A DNA stretch of 64,000 nt from Mycobacterium florentinum (GCF_010730355.1 NZ_AP022576.1:1860001-1924000); one strand, 5' to 3'; numbered from the stretch's first letter, positions 20,194-30,156 are shown. The notes: a model not told the origin generated them from the sequence alone. Translations and numbers: made by a program.

Positions 20194-20528
20194 GTCAGAC
20201 ACTCCTGCGCGTTTTGCGGGCACCGCGGGGCTGGGAAGATGGTGGGTGGCGGCTCGGTAAGCCGATGGGACCTTGATGCCGTGAGAGCTCGAATGTCAGA
20301 TTGGCGATGGGGGTCTGCTGCGGGACCTCGGTTTGTCCGATGTGGGCGATTGTGCGCCGCGGGAGAACGTGTTTCACCTTGCCAGCCCGATGTCGCGTTC
20401 ATCTTCGTGTCAGTTCCTTTGGTGCAGGCATGGTCCCGAACCTGTGGTCCGGAATCGGTTCCGTTCCCACGTCGTCGACGAGTCGATGTGCCGCGGGCGT
20501 GTGTCGGGGTTGCGGATGGTGAGCACAG
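20194..20528. other. Gap between mceF and the Mce-associated genes
   Basis: 335 bp inside an otherwise tightly packed operon. I see no gene with a plausible start and composition on either strand and no clear terminator; it may be the remains of a deleted gene or hold an internal promoter. Confidence 0.5.
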
Positions 20529-21965
20529 TTACGAACCCGTGGGGATAAGGAGGGACTGCCACGTCTTGTTCTCGCGGCCTCCGCGGGCCAGATCGGATTG
20601 GGTGTGCTGCTTTCCGTCGGGCCCAATATATGAGCCGGTGATCGGGTCGTATTGCGTAACCGCGATCGGCTCCGGTGAAGGTGGCGCTGGCAGTTGCGGA
20701 ATCCCCTGCCCGGACAGGGTCGCGTTCGGGTCGCCCTTCCAGTTGAAGCCGTCATTGAGTGGGACATAGTTCTCATCGCTTTCGCACATTGCGGCAGTGG
20801 GGGCGCGTTTACCTGGTTTGGTCTCACAAGGGATGTTCCTGACACCCCTTACATTCAGCGGCGAGTCTTGCGGGACGCGGCAGTAGAGGTTGCCCGGTGC
20901 CCGGTCCGGCCAGTCGACCGCGGCAGCCGTGCGCAGCTGCTGGGGCGGAAGGTATCCCGTCAGGCACGGCGGAGGTACGTTCAGGTTGAGTGTGAGGTTC
21001 AGGTTCAGCCCGGAAAACGGGCTGTTGGTGTCCGATTCGGATAATGCTGAGGCTTGCAATACCTCCACGCTCATCGGAAGCAGGACCAGCAGTTGTTCGA
21101 CGTCGGCCTGATAAGTGACCAATACCGGAGCAGTTGTCGCGAGGTTGGCGAGCATCACCGGCAGCGTCAGCTGCATCCGCTCCACGAGTTTGCGGGTCTC
21201 ATCAAGCGCGGCGGGGCCATTTTTGATGATGCCGGTGAGGTCGTGGTCGCGGGTTTGAAGTTGGTTGGAGATGGTGGCCAGATGCGCCGCCCAGGCCCGA
21301 ATCGCAGGTGCGGTGTCCGTCTGGGTGTCCAATATCGCTGCCGAATTGTCTGTCAGATTTGTCAACTCGTCGAGGTGGCGTCGAGAGTCGATTGCCAGCG
21401 CGGTAGATCCCTTGACAATTCGGGCGATCTCGGGCCCCAGTCCACCGAAAGCCGTGTACGACTCATCGATCACCGTTTTGAGATTGTCTCTCGGGATCGC
21501 TTGCAGACCGCGGTTGGTTGCGTCAAGCAGCGAGTTGATATCTGGAGGTACCGACCCCTGGGCGATGACATCGCCGTTCCTCAATGGCCGAGATGTGTTG
21601 TTGCGGGGCAACAAATCCACGTACTGTTCGCCGAGGGCGGTCTGGCTATGAACTTCGGCAACGAGATCCGATGGGATGGGAATGCTGGATTTCAGTGAGA
21701 GCACGGCCTGGACGCCGTTGCCGGTGAGGCGGATGCTTTTGACCTCTCCGACTTCGGTGCCGCGATAAGTGACGTTCGCTCGCGAATAAAGCCCTCCCGA
21801 GTCGGGCAGATCCAGAGCGACTTGATATCTGCCGGCGCCGAATTGCAGTTCTGGTAAGCGGATATACCCCAAGGTCATGATCAGTGTCGCTACGAGCGTG
21901 ATTGCCGCCAACGCCACCAGACGGATCCGGGTATTCGTCGTGAGGTGCAGCGCGCGCATTTTCAC
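20529..21965 (-). CDS. mceF: MceF-family substrate-binding protein
   Basis: A 478-residue MceF. An N-terminal membrane anchor (IRLVALAAITLVATLIMTLGY) is followed by the MCE beta domain (YQVALDLPDSGGLYSRANVTYRGTEVGEV, key part VTYRGTEVGEV) and a long helical region that builds the hexameric tunnel. A polar, Pro-containing tail follows (VTQYDPITGSYIGPDG). The ATG overlaps the mceE stop by 4 bp. The operon order yrbEA-yrbEB-mceA-F is complete; the ATPase MceG is expected elsewhere. Confidence 0.95.
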   Translation of the reverse strand: MKMRALHLTTNTRIRLVALAAITLVATLIMTLGYIRLPELQFGAGRYQVALDLPDSGGLYSRANVTYRGTEVGEVKSIRLTGNGVQAVLSLKSSIPIPSDLVAEVHSQTALGEQYVDLLPRNNTSRPLRNGDVIAQGSVPPDINSLLDATNRGLQAIPRDNLKTVIDESYTAFGGLGPEIARIVKGSTALAIDSRRHLDELTNLTDNSAAILDTQTDTAPAIRAWAAHLATISNQLQTRDHDLTGIIKNGPAALDETRKLVERMQLTLPVMLANLATTAPVLVTYQADVEQLLVLLPMSVEVLQASALSESDTNSPFSGLNLNLTLNLNVPPPCLTGYLPPQQLRTAAAVDWPDRAPGNLYCRVPQDSPLNVRGVRNIPCETKPGKRAPTAAMCESDENYVPLNDGFNWKGDPNATLSGQGIPQLPAPPSPEPIAVTQYDPITGSYIGPDGKQHTQSDLARGGRENKTWQSLLIPTGS

Positions 21966-23095
21966 CGTCCCTGATCGCGCCGATAGGGAGCCACGAGCGG
22001 ATTACCGGCGGTGTAAGGGCTTGGGATTTGGCCGATAGTGCGGCCCCATTGCATCTCCAGCTCGGTGAGGTTGCCCTCCCAGCGGGTACCGGTAAAGAAG
22101 GTGTTGTCAATCCGGCTTAGTGTGAGATCGATGACCAACGTGCTGTTCGCGTAGTCACCGCGCATCCACTTGGGAAGCCCTTCTTTATGCCAGGGGTAGG
22201 TCGACAGCACGCTGAGCGAACGGGTCAACGCTTGACCAGAATCGGCTAGTGATTGCACGACTGGGCCAAGCTGCTTGAGTTCGTTGACGATGCTGTCTTT
22301 GGTACGGATCACCACGTCTGCCGAGAGCGCGCTGAACTTGCCCAAGGAGTCGAGTGCATCGGCGAGGTGCTGTCGCTGTTCGCTGAGAACAGCAAGCGCA
22401 TCGGGGATTACTTTGATCGCTTTGTCGAGAACGGGTTTCTGGTCGGCGATCTGAATCACCAACGCGTTCAAGCTATCGGTGGCGGCGATGATGTCGCCGA
22501 TCTGGTCATTCAGGTTGCCGGTGAACGTGCTCAATTGCTCGATGAGGCTTCGCAAGTCGTTCTCACGGCCCGCGAAGGCGGTGCTGAGTGATCGCGTAAT
22601 TTCTTGAATCTGGCCAATTCCGCCGCCATTGAACAGCAGCGAGACTGCCGCAAGGGTTTTTTCGATTGTTGGGTAAGCGCGCCCGGACGACAACGGAATC
22701 AGTGAGCCGTTGCGCAACACGCCCTGCGGGGCGGTGCTGGTGGGCGCCGCCAGCTCGATGTGCCGGGTGCCAAACACGCTGGTCTGTCCGACTGTAGCGG
22801 TGGCATTGGCTGGCAGATGGATATCACCGTTGATCGTCATCGTCACCAGCGCGTGCCAGCCCTGGCGCTGTATGTCGGTCACGGTACCAACGTTGACGTC
22901 GCCGACTCGGACACGCGAATTGCGCTCGACATTGGAAACGTCGGGCAGCTGGGCTTGAATGGTGTATGCACCGGCACCGCGACCTTGCGTGCCGGGCAAA
23001 GGGATAGAGTTCGCACCCTGCCACCCGCAGGAAGCCGACCCCATCGTCGCTGCCAGCCCCAGGGCCACGGCAACAATTCCGCGCCGCGCCATCAT
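21962..23095 (-). CDS. mceE: MceE-family lipoprotein
   Basis: A 377-residue lipoprotein member of the hexamer. The signal ends in the lipobox GSASC (Cys about residue 23), the hallmark of MceE (LprK-like) proteins. The MCE domain follows (YTIQAQLPDVSNVERNSRVRVGDVNVG, key part VRVGDVNVGTV), then helical tunnel segments (LRSLIEQLSTFTGNLNDQIGDI). It overlaps both neighbours by 4 bp. Confidence 0.95.
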   Translation of the reverse strand: MMARRGIVAVALGLAATMGSASCGWQGANSIPLPGTQGRGAGAYTIQAQLPDVSNVERNSRVRVGDVNVGTVTDIQRQGWHALVTMTINGDIHLPANATATVGQTSVFGTRHIELAAPTSTAPQGVLRNGSLIPLSSGRAYPTIEKTLAAVSLLFNGGGIGQIQEITRSLSTAFAGRENDLRSLIEQLSTFTGNLNDQIGDIIAATDSLNALVIQIADQKPVLDKAIKVIPDALAVLSEQRQHLADALDSLGKFSALSADVVIRTKDSIVNELKQLGPVVQSLADSGQALTRSLSVLSTYPWHKEGLPKWMRGDYANSTLVIDLTLSRIDNTFFTGTRWEGNLTELEMQWGRTIGQIPSPYTAGNPLVAPYRRDQGR

Positions 23096-24417
23096 GATCC
23101 GGCTCCGCTGGGAAGCAGCATGTCCTGCAGCCCATTGGCCGGACCGGAGTGCTGTGCCGGGCCTGCGGGTTCAGGGGCAGGTGGTGCCTGTGCCGACGCC
23201 GGCTGCGCCTGCGCGGGCGACGGTGCTGAGGGCGGTGGCTGAGGCGCAACATAGTCCGGCCGCAGCCAATCCTCGCTGTAGGTAAGCTCGTTGGGCCGCG
23301 CCATCGCTCCGTTGAAGAGGTTCTCTCCCAACGGCGGGAAGTTGTACTGCCGGTTCTTGATGATCGGCGCCAGATATTGGACGCATAACTTCGATGCCTT
23401 CTCGGCGCCGAGGCGTGCGGTGGCCTCGATGGCGCCGCAAATGAAGGCGATCGGATTCTCGAAGCCGTTCAACTCCATCGCGCCATATAGTGCTGCTTTT
23501 GCGGGGTGATAGATATTGATGAAGTTCTGCAACGTGGTCGGGGCCATGTGCAGCGTCTCTTTAAGATCTCCGAGGCTTTGGACCAGAGCGGTGCTGATTG
23601 AGGCCACCTTGTCCGAGGTCGTTCCCAGGGTCTCCCGGTTGGCGGCCACGAAGGATTGGACGTCGCCGACCACGGAGTTGACGTCGCGCACCGCGTCGCC
23701 CACCTCGGTGGGATCGTTGGACAACAGTTGGGTGGCGGTGGCGAGATGCTCATTGAGCGAGCGGATGGCCGTCGTGCTGCCCTGCAGTGCCGTCACGAGG
23801 ATGGACAGATTCTTGACCGTGCTGAAGATATCGTTGCTGTGATCACCGAGCGCCGAAAACGCCTGCGACATAGCGATGATGGACTTCCTGATTGCCTCGC
23901 CTTGGCCGCGCAGGTTGTCGGCAGCCGTGTTGATCAGGGCGCCTGCCGTGCTTACACCACCGGGTTGGGTCGGCTCAAGTGCAGCGGTGAGCTTTTGGAG
24001 TTGTCGACGCAGGTCGTCGAACTCCACGGGTACCGCGGTGCGTTCCTGGGGGATCACGGTGTTATCTGCCATAACTGGTCCACCCGTGTAGGCGGGTGTG
24101 AGCTGCACGGCCCGCACGGGCACCAGCGACGGCGAAAGTATCACCGCGTCCGCGTTGGCCGGCACTTGGTATTTGTCGTCGTACCAGAAGCTGATCTTGA
24201 CCCGATCACCCTGCGGCTCAATCCGTTCGATCTTGCCGACCGGCACACCGAGAATCTCGACATCATCGCCGACGAAGACCCCGTTGCTGTTAGCGAAGAA
24301 CGCCACGACCTTCTTGCGGTTAATGTTCTCGGTGAAGTGCACGGCGATGACTGACCCGGCCACCAGCAGCGCCGAAAGCGTCACGGCCACGATCATTCTC
24401 GGGCGTTTGATCTTCAT
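23092..24417 (-). CDS. mceD: MceD-family substrate-binding protein
   Basis: A 441-residue MceD with an N-terminal membrane anchor (IVAVTLSALLVAGSVIAVHF), an MCE domain (VVAFFANSNGVFVGDDVEILGVPVGKIERI, key part VEILGVPVGKIERI) and a helical middle. The C-terminal tail is rich in Pro, Ala and Gln (PPPSAPSPAQAQPASAQAP), a common feature of MceD. It overlaps mceC and mceE by 4 bp each. Confidence 0.95.
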   Translation of the reverse strand: MKIKRPRMIVAVTLSALLVAGSVIAVHFTENINRKKVVAFFANSNGVFVGDDVEILGVPVGKIERIEPQGDRVKISFWYDDKYQVPANADAVILSPSLVPVRAVQLTPAYTGGPVMADNTVIPQERTAVPVEFDDLRRQLQKLTAALEPTQPGGVSTAGALINTAADNLRGQGEAIRKSIIAMSQAFSALGDHSNDIFSTVKNLSILVTALQGSTTAIRSLNEHLATATQLLSNDPTEVGDAVRDVNSVVGDVQSFVAANRETLGTTSDKVASISTALVQSLGDLKETLHMAPTTLQNFINIYHPAKAALYGAMELNGFENPIAFICGAIEATARLGAEKASKLCVQYLAPIIKNRQYNFPPLGENLFNGAMARPNELTYSEDWLRPDYVAPQPPPSAPSPAQAQPASAQAPPAPEPAGPAQHSGPANGLQDMLLPSGAGS

Positions 24418-25733
24418 CGGCCGTTCCCGTCTGTCGTTGGCGTATCGATCGGCGGGAAGACTACTGGTGTCGAACTCGGCACCGGCGTCGACGCTATTCC
24501 CGGCGGCCCAATCCCCGGCGGACCCGGGGGCGGCCCGCCGGGCGGCGGTGCCGGCAGTGGTGGCCGGTAGGGGTAGCGAGGATCGCCGAGATTGCCCGTA
24601 ATCGAGTCGGGCAGCGTCGTATTCGGTGGTCCGCCCTGTCCCGTCCGAGGGTAGGGCACCGGAAGCGGCGGGGTTCCCGGCTGGCCCACCTGCGGGTCGG
24701 CGCGCTGCGAAGGCAGCAAGACATTGGGGTCAAGACCCAGATCGGAAAACGCGGCGTCGATGAACGGCAACATGAACTGTCCCGGCGGCAGGTTCGAAAG
24801 ATAGGCCTTGAAGAAGGGTGCGGCAGAGACACTTTCGCCAAGCGACATGAGATAACTGTTGAGCATCTTGATGGTTTTCTGCACCACTTCTTTACGGTTG
24901 TCGACGATGGTCAAGACGCCGTTCAGCTTCTCCAATGCGGGCTTGAAGGTGTCACGATTGTCGGAGATGAATCCCTTCACTTCTGCCGCGAGGGCCGACA
25001 CGTTGTGTGAGATCTGATCCAGCGAAGAGCTCTGCGCAAGCAGTTGCCTCAGTAATCCGTTGAGGTTGGTGATAATCCCGACCACTTGGTCACTGCGCTG
25101 CGCCAGAACAGCCGTCGCCTTGTTCGCGCTTTCGAGCAGTTTGCGCAGCTGCGCGTCACGCGCGTCCAGGGTGTCGGAGAACCGCGTGACACCTTGGAGC
25201 GCAACCTTTAGCGCAGGCGGTGTGTCTTTGAAAGTCTTGGACAACGTCGCCAGCGACGTGGACAGCTGGTCGGTGTTCAGCCCGCTGATTGTCGTCGCGA
25301 GCTCACCAAGTGCGTCCGGCAGTTGGTACGCCGAGTGCGTTCGGTTGAGGGGGATCGGACCGTTCTGTCGACCGTTCCCCCGCGGAGTGACCTCTAGGAT
25401 CTTCGCCCCGAGTAGGGTTTTGGTCTTGACCGCCGCCTCGGTGCAATCACCGAGACGAACACTGTTGTCGATGTTAAACGTGACGAGGACTCGTGGCCCG
25501 TCGAGGCCGATGCTTTCGACCTTGCCCACCTTGAGGCCGGAAACCTGCACGGCGGCACCGGGAATCAGCCCTCCTGCCTCTGCGAAGTAGGCCGAGTATT
25601 GCTTGGTTTGGTCGATGATCGGCAGCTTGTCGTAGTTCAGCGCGATCGCGGTGATGGCAGCGGTCAACCCGACGCCGATTGCGCCGATGGTGACCGGATC
25701 GCGCTCCGCGAACAACCTCACTTTGGTGTGCAC
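24414..25733 (-). CDS. mceC: MceC-family substrate-binding protein
   Basis: A 439-residue MceC with a membrane anchor (VTIGAIGVGLTAAITAIAL), an MCE domain (YSAYFAEAGGLIPGAAVQVSGLKVGKV, key part VQVSGLKVGKVESI), helical repeats and a long Pro/Gly tail (LPAPPPGGPPPGPPGIGPP), likely an extended segment in the cell envelope. It overlaps mceB by 16 bp. Confidence 0.95.
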   Translation of the reverse strand: MHTKVRLFAERDPVTIGAIGVGLTAAITAIALNYDKLPIIDQTKQYSAYFAEAGGLIPGAAVQVSGLKVGKVESIGLDGPRVLVTFNIDNSVRLGDCTEAAVKTKTLLGAKILEVTPRGNGRQNGPIPLNRTHSAYQLPDALGELATTISGLNTDQLSTSLATLSKTFKDTPPALKVALQGVTRFSDTLDARDAQLRKLLESANKATAVLAQRSDQVVGIITNLNGLLRQLLAQSSSLDQISHNVSALAAEVKGFISDNRDTFKPALEKLNGVLTIVDNRKEVVQKTIKMLNSYLMSLGESVSAAPFFKAYLSNLPPGQFMLPFIDAAFSDLGLDPNVLLPSQRADPQVGQPGTPPLPVPYPRTGQGGPPNTTLPDSITGNLGDPRYPYRPPLPAPPPGGPPPGPPGIGPPGIASTPVPSSTPVVFPPIDTPTTDGNGR

Positions 25734-26746
25734 CGTCCGCTGGACTGGCCGGTCAGCTTGACGTACACCGGTTGGCCTCCTTTGCCATTGACCTTAAGCA
25801 GCAATTGGCAGGTGTAGAAGCTGAAGAAGTCGCCGTATATGCCCTGGCGACTGAGGATCTGGTAGGCGTCGGGCAGCGTGGCGATGAGGTTATCGACGTA
25901 GTCATGGTCGGCGAGCACAATCGCTGCGGTGCGATCGGTTTCGTGCACAACTTTTTGCAACGATGGGCGCGACTGCGATAGCAGGTCAGCGATCGAGCCA
26001 GCGGCGGCATTCGAGTAAGCGACAGACTTGGCGATGTCGTCCTTGCGCCCAGAGAGTGTGGCCACCAGTTGGGCGAGCGAGTCGACCGCCTTGGCGAACT
26101 GTGTGTTTTGGTCACCGAGCGACCCGAGCACCGTGTTCAGGTTGACGATGACCTGGTCGATCAGTTGGTTTCGGTCAGCCAGTGTGTTGGTAAGCGCCGC
26201 GGTCTGCTGGAAGAAGCCGCCGATGGTATCGCCCTGTCCTTCGAATGCTGAAATCAATTGGCCTGAAAGTGCATTGATTTGGTCGGGATCCAGCGCGCGA
26301 AACAGCGGCCGGAATCCCCCGATCAGCGCGTCCAGGTCAAGCCCCGGCGAGGTGTTCGACTCCGGAATCGTCTCGCCGGGCCTAAGAGTGGTGGTCGCGC
26401 CCGCACCTTCCTCGAGCGCCAGGTATCGACCTCCCACCAGGTCGGCATAGTGGATGACCGCTCGGGTGCCCCGATTCAGTACCACCGACTTGTTGGTGCT
26501 GAACTGCACTTTGACCGTGGCATCCGGTTGCAGCGCGATGCGTTCGACCTTGCCAACCTCGACTCCGGCGATGCGGACGAACTGCCCTTGCTCGAGTCCT
26601 GACGCGTTGGAGAAGATCGCGTTGTACGCGTCGTCATCCTGCAGTCGCAGCTGCCCGAAGATCGCGAACATCGCCAGTGTGAAGAACAGGCACACGATGA
26701 CGAAGATGCCCAGGCGCCAAAGGATGCCGGTCAGTTTGCCTCTCAT
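25718..26746 (-). CDS. mceB: MceB-family substrate-binding protein
   Basis: A 342-residue MceB, shorter than its neighbours because it has no Pro-rich tail. It carries a membrane anchor (LGIFVIVCLFFTLAMFAIFG), an MCE domain (YNAIFSNASGLEQGQFVRIAGVEVGKVERI, key part VRIAGVEVGKVERI) and helices (IDQVIVNLNTVLGSLGDQ). Two cysteines close to the C-terminus (FYTCQLLL, GRCTPK) are typical of MceB. Overlaps with mceA (4 bp) and mceC (16 bp) indicate one transcript. Confidence 0.95.
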   Translation of the reverse strand: MRGKLTGILWRLGIFVIVCLFFTLAMFAIFGQLRLQDDDAYNAIFSNASGLEQGQFVRIAGVEVGKVERIALQPDATVKVQFSTNKSVVLNRGTRAVIHYADLVGGRYLALEEGAGATTTLRPGETIPESNTSPGLDLDALIGGFRPLFRALDPDQINALSGQLISAFEGQGDTIGGFFQQTAALTNTLADRNQLIDQVIVNLNTVLGSLGDQNTQFAKAVDSLAQLVATLSGRKDDIAKSVAYSNAAAGSIADLLSQSRPSLQKVVHETDRTAAIVLADHDYVDNLIATLPDAYQILSRQGIYGDFFSFYTCQLLLKVNGKGGQPVYVKLTGQSSGRCTPK

Positions 26747-28182
26747 GACTGCTGCACGCTCGTTGGTGGCCCGGACGACGGTTGTGCCGGTGTCGATTTC
26801 GGTGAGACAGGCCCGGCCCTGGGTGGTTCAGGTGCGGGATCGGAGGGAACGCCCGGGGGTAGACCCGGGTACAGCGGCGTGCCGTCCGGCGCGTACCACG
26901 GTGCGCCGTAAGGCGGTCCGCCCGGGTAGGCGGGGGGCGGGCCCGGCGCCGGGCCGGCCGGGGCGCCGTAGCGGATGCTGGGCGGTTCCGGGGTCCCACG
27001 GGTGACCGGGAAGAAATTCATCCAGCCCGGGAAGCCGATGCCCAGGTTTGGTACCCAGTCCATCCCGGTACCCCATCCGGTGTTGGTGACAAGCTGGCGG
27101 ACGGGGAAGTTCTTCGACACGTCCGGCAGCGACCCACAACCCGGTTTGCCGCCGGAACCGCCTTTGGCGGCAACGATCGGCAGGTTGTCCGGATAGCGGT
27201 ACGGGTCGTCTCCCCAGTCGAGGCCCATCGAGAGGATGCCCGAAAACCCGTTGCCGCCGGCGATACGGTCCCAATGATACTTGTCGATCAAGAGTTGGCT
27301 ACCCACGATCGAGCAAGTCAATGACGGGTTGTACTTCAGCAACAGCGCTGTGGTCGGTTCGAGGTCGTTAACGGCGTGGATGAGGTTGTCTTTATTGGCG
27401 CCAAGCAGTTCGATACCGCTGTGCGTGACGCCGATGACGTTGAGCAGCAACGAATCGAGCTCTTGACGGTTGCTGGTGATGGTGGAGCTCGTGGTGCTCA
27501 CCGCGTTCAGCGTTTTCATGATGTTCTGTGCCGCATCGCCGTAGGTTGCGCTGAAGCCCTTCAACGAGCGCCAATCGCGCCGGATCTCCTCAGCGCGTGG
27601 ATTCAATTGAAGTAGAACATGATTCGCATCGGTGATGGCGTCGCCAATTGCTGGACCTTGCCCGCCGACGCCCTGTGCGAACGCGGCAAGCACGCTGTTG
27701 AGCTTGTCGGGATCAACCTGGTCCAGCACACTGACGAGATTCTCGAAGACGGTGTTGACCTCGGTCGTCACGTTCTGAGAGCCGATCACGGTTCCGGCGG
27801 CGAGGTGCTTTGCACTCGGTTTGTCGGGATAGATCAGATCGACATACTTGGGGCCGAAGATTGTGCTGGCACGAATTCGCGCAGTGACGTTGGCTGGAAT
27901 CTGCTGAAGTTGATCAGGATCGATCGACAGGTCGAGGCGCACCGAATCAGGCTTGCTACGAATGTCTTTCACGCGTCCGACTTGTACACCGCGCATCTTG
28001 ACCTTGGCACCGGGTTCCATCACGAGCCCCGCACGCTCGGATGTGAGCACCACCGGAACCGAGTCGGTGAACGTCTGCCTGAACTGTCCGACAGTCACCC
28101 CGACAAAGGTCACCACCAGCGCAACGAACGCCAGCGCCCACCAACCGGGATGGAGCTTGCCGTGCGATCGCGATTTCATCAT
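26743..28182 (-). CDS. mceA: MceA-family substrate-binding protein
   Basis: A 479-residue MceA: anchor (GWWALAFVALVVTFVGVTVG), MCE domain (VPVVLTSERAGLVMEPGAKVKMRGVQVGRV, key part VKMRGVQVGRVKDI), helical tunnel region, a Cys-containing domain (LTCSIVGSQLLIDKYH) and a tail very rich in Pro and Gly from about residue 400. Only 3 bp separate it from yrbEB. The mce class (1 to 4, or those restricted to other mycobacteria) cannot be assigned by reading alone. Confidence 0.95.
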   Translation of the reverse strand: MMKSRSHGKLHPGWWALAFVALVVTFVGVTVGQFRQTFTDSVPVVLTSERAGLVMEPGAKVKMRGVQVGRVKDIRSKPDSVRLDLSIDPDQLQQIPANVTARIRASTIFGPKYVDLIYPDKPSAKHLAAGTVIGSQNVTTEVNTVFENLVSVLDQVDPDKLNSVLAAFAQGVGGQGPAIGDAITDANHVLLQLNPRAEEIRRDWRSLKGFSATYGDAAQNIMKTLNAVSTTSSTITSNRQELDSLLLNVIGVTHSGIELLGANKDNLIHAVNDLEPTTALLLKYNPSLTCSIVGSQLLIDKYHWDRIAGGNGFSGILSMGLDWGDDPYRYPDNLPIVAAKGGSGGKPGCGSLPDVSKNFPVRQLVTNTGWGTGMDWVPNLGIGFPGWMNFFPVTRGTPEPPSIRYGAPAGPAPGPPPAYPGGPPYGAPWYAPDGTPLYPGLPPGVPSDPAPEPPRAGPVSPKSTPAQPSSGPPTSVQQS

Positions 28183-28185
28183 CGA

Positions 28186-29049
28186 CTATCCCGAGAAGTT
28201 GAAATGTCCGTTGGGGCCGTAGATTGCCAGTGAGACCAACAGCGTGACGATCACGAGGGTGACGAGAGAGGTACGCACGGCGCGCCCGACGGCGTCGCCT
28301 ACTCCGGCAGGGCCTCCGGTAGCCGTGAAGCCATAGTAGGTGTGCACCAACATGACGACGGCCCCGACGACGAGCGCCTGCAGGAACGACCACAGCAGAT
28401 CGGTGGGGTTGAGGAAGGTGTAGAAGTAGTGGTCGTACACGCCCGACGCTTGGCCGTAAACCGTGGTCGTACCGAACCGAGTAGTGATGTAGGCCAACAA
28501 CACCCCGACGGTGTAGAGCGGTATTACGACGATTATTCCGGCGACCAGTCGCGTTGAGCACAAATAGGCGACGCCGCGGATCGCCATTGCCTCAAGGGCA
28601 TCGATTTCTTCGTTGATGCGCATGGCGCCCAGCTGGGCGGTTGCCCCGGCGCCGATCGTGGCGGCCAGACCGATGCCGGCGATGAGTGGCCCGAGGAAGC
28701 GGGTGTTGAGGATGGCGCTGGTAAATCCGGCCAGGGCGTCGACGCCGACCTGCTGCAATTGGGGGTACAGCTGGATAGCAATGGTCGATCCGGCGGCCGA
28801 GGTCAGGAAGCCGATGATGCAGACGGCGCCGCCGATGAGCGCCAAAGCGCCTACGCCGAGGCTCATTTCGGCGATCAGCCGCAGTAATTCACTGGGATAG
28901 CGCGTCACTGCCTGTGCGCTACCCGCGATCGTCTCGGCACAGAACTGGATCTGCCGACCCAATTGGTTCCATCCATGCGCGGTCGTGCCCACCGCTCGCC
29001 GCAGGCCGGGGTGAAACGTGCTCGGGGTGGATGTCGCGGCCACGGTCAT
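28186..29049 (-). CDS. yrbEB: YrbE-type permease B of the Mce transporter
   Basis: A 287-residue MlaE-like permease with about five to six membrane helices. Signature segments are FLGPLIAGIGLAATIGAGATAQLGAMRINEEIDALEAM (key part GAMRINEEIDALEAM, where the MceG ATPase is expected to dock) and GFTATGGPAGVGDAVGRAV. The ATG at 29049 gives a normal-length protein and overlaps the yrbEA stop by 4 bp; upstream codons in this frame belong to yrbEA shadow sequence. Confidence 0.95.
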   Translation of the reverse strand: MTVAATSTPSTFHPGLRRAVGTTAHGWNQLGRQIQFCAETIAGSAQAVTRYPSELLRLIAEMSLGVGALALIGGAVCIIGFLTSAAGSTIAIQLYPQLQQVGVDALAGFTSAILNTRFLGPLIAGIGLAATIGAGATAQLGAMRINEEIDALEAMAIRGVAYLCSTRLVAGIIVVIPLYTVGVLLAYITTRFGTTTVYGQASGVYDHYFYTFLNPTDLLWSFLQALVVGAVVMLVHTYYGFTATGGPAGVGDAVGRAVRTSLVTLVIVTLLVSLAIYGPNGHFNFSG

Positions 29050-29816
29050 AGCGTCGCCTTCACTCCGACGGCGGTGACGACCACGTTGATGGCAAATAGT
29101 GCGAGAAATGTGTAGACGACGGTCTCGTTGACTGCGTTGCCGACGCCGGCGGGTCCGCCGGCCGCCGACATGCCCTTGTAACAAGCGATCAGGCTTCCGG
29201 CGAGCCCGAAGACGGCCGCCTTCGACAGGCAAATGAGTACCTCGGGGACACCGACGAGTAGCGGTAGGCCGGCGGCGAAGGCACCAGGAGTGATGTGTTG
29301 GACGAAGACTGAGAAGAAATAAGCGGCGATGATCCCGACCATGGTGACCACCGACGCCAGCAGAGTGGAGACGATCGTCAGCGCCGCCACGCGCGGAACG
29401 ACCAATGCCTGCACGGGGTTGATGCCAAGGACGCGCAGCGCGTCGAGTTCCTCGCGGATCGCGCGGGCCCCAAGGTCCGCGCAGATCGCGGTGGCGGCCG
29501 CGCCCGAGATCACCAACACGGTGACGATCGGACCGCTCTGGGTAACAGCGGCTAGCGCGACGCCCGACCCGGACAGGTCGGCCGCCCCGAATTCGACAAG
29601 CAGGATGTTCAGAACGTAGGCCGCCAGTACCACCAGCGGGATCGCCATCAAGACGGTAGGCAGGAAGGAAACCCTCGCCGCAAACCACATCTGCTGCAGG
29701 AACTCCCGCCACGGCCATGGCGGCCGAAACATCAGAACGAGTGTGTCCAGGCACATCGCAAAAAAGCCCCCGACGGGGCGCACGACGGCCGCCGCCATTC
29801 TGCTCGTCGCCGTCAT
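29046..29816 (-). CDS. yrbEA: YrbE-type permease A of the Mce transporter
   Basis: A 256-residue MlaE-like permease, first gene of the operon. It carries helices (FLPTVLMAIPLVVLAAYVL), the ATPase-docking segment ADLGARAIREELDALRVLGINPVQ and the conserved C-terminal AAGGPAGVGNAVNETVVYTF. ATG 29816 (MTATSRMAAAV) is preferred over TTG 29852; 29798 is another possible start. The promoter is about 270 bp upstream, so the mRNA has a long leader. Confidence 0.93.
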   Translation of the reverse strand: MTATSRMAAAVVRPVGGFFAMCLDTLVLMFRPPWPWREFLQQMWFAARVSFLPTVLMAIPLVVLAAYVLNILLVEFGAADLSGSGVALAAVTQSGPIVTVLVISGAAATAICADLGARAIREELDALRVLGINPVQALVVPRVAALTIVSTLLASVVTMVGIIAAYFFSVFVQHITPGAFAAGLPLLVGVPEVLICLSKAAVFGLAGSLIACYKGMSAAGGPAGVGNAVNETVVYTFLALFAINVVVTAVGVKATL

Positions 29817-30156
29817 CGAACGGCCGGTTCGACGAGGGGGCCCCGGTTGCAAGTGACGTCGCGGGTGACGGGCGGCCGCAACCCGGACGCCATGGGATTA
29901 ATCGCCACGCTGAATAATTCGCCGATTTGAGGTAGGGGTCTGCTGATACGCGCCACCGGGCTCACCGAACTGTACCGACGGGGCAACAGCGGCCGACGAC
30001 GAACACAGCACACCCCTCGTCCGGCGCCGCGGTGCGTGTCGATCCCGTCATTACGCCACTCCCATTCAACAATGTGTTGTTTAACATACAATGTAACATC
30101 CAACATGTAAAGCGTCTTATGGCATAATCGCGACGAGGAAGGACGGTGCTTCAGGA
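29817..30156. other. Leader of the mce operon and divergent tetR control region
   Basis: 340 bp between yrbEA and tetR with no convincing gene. The right part (about 30060-30115) is strikingly AT-rich with repeated ACAT/ATGT half-sites, including the palindrome ATGTTACAT on the minus strand, and contains the leftward promoter. The left part is an unusually long 5' leader. Confidence 0.65.
30083..30111 (-). promoter_or_regulatory. SigA-like promoter of the yrbE-mce operon
   Basis: On the minus strand: -35 TTTACA (30106-30111), a 17-bp spacer, -10 TATGTT (30083-30088). The same hexamers, the same spacing and the flanks CTTTACATG and ATTGTATGTT recur in front of the FAH-MBL operon at 35769-35797. 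Confidence 0.75.

Noticed and set aside
30060..30115. KstR-type operator in the mce control region
   Set aside because: The expected TnnAAC/GTTnnA palindrome is not present; the repeats are ACAT/ATGT half-sites instead.
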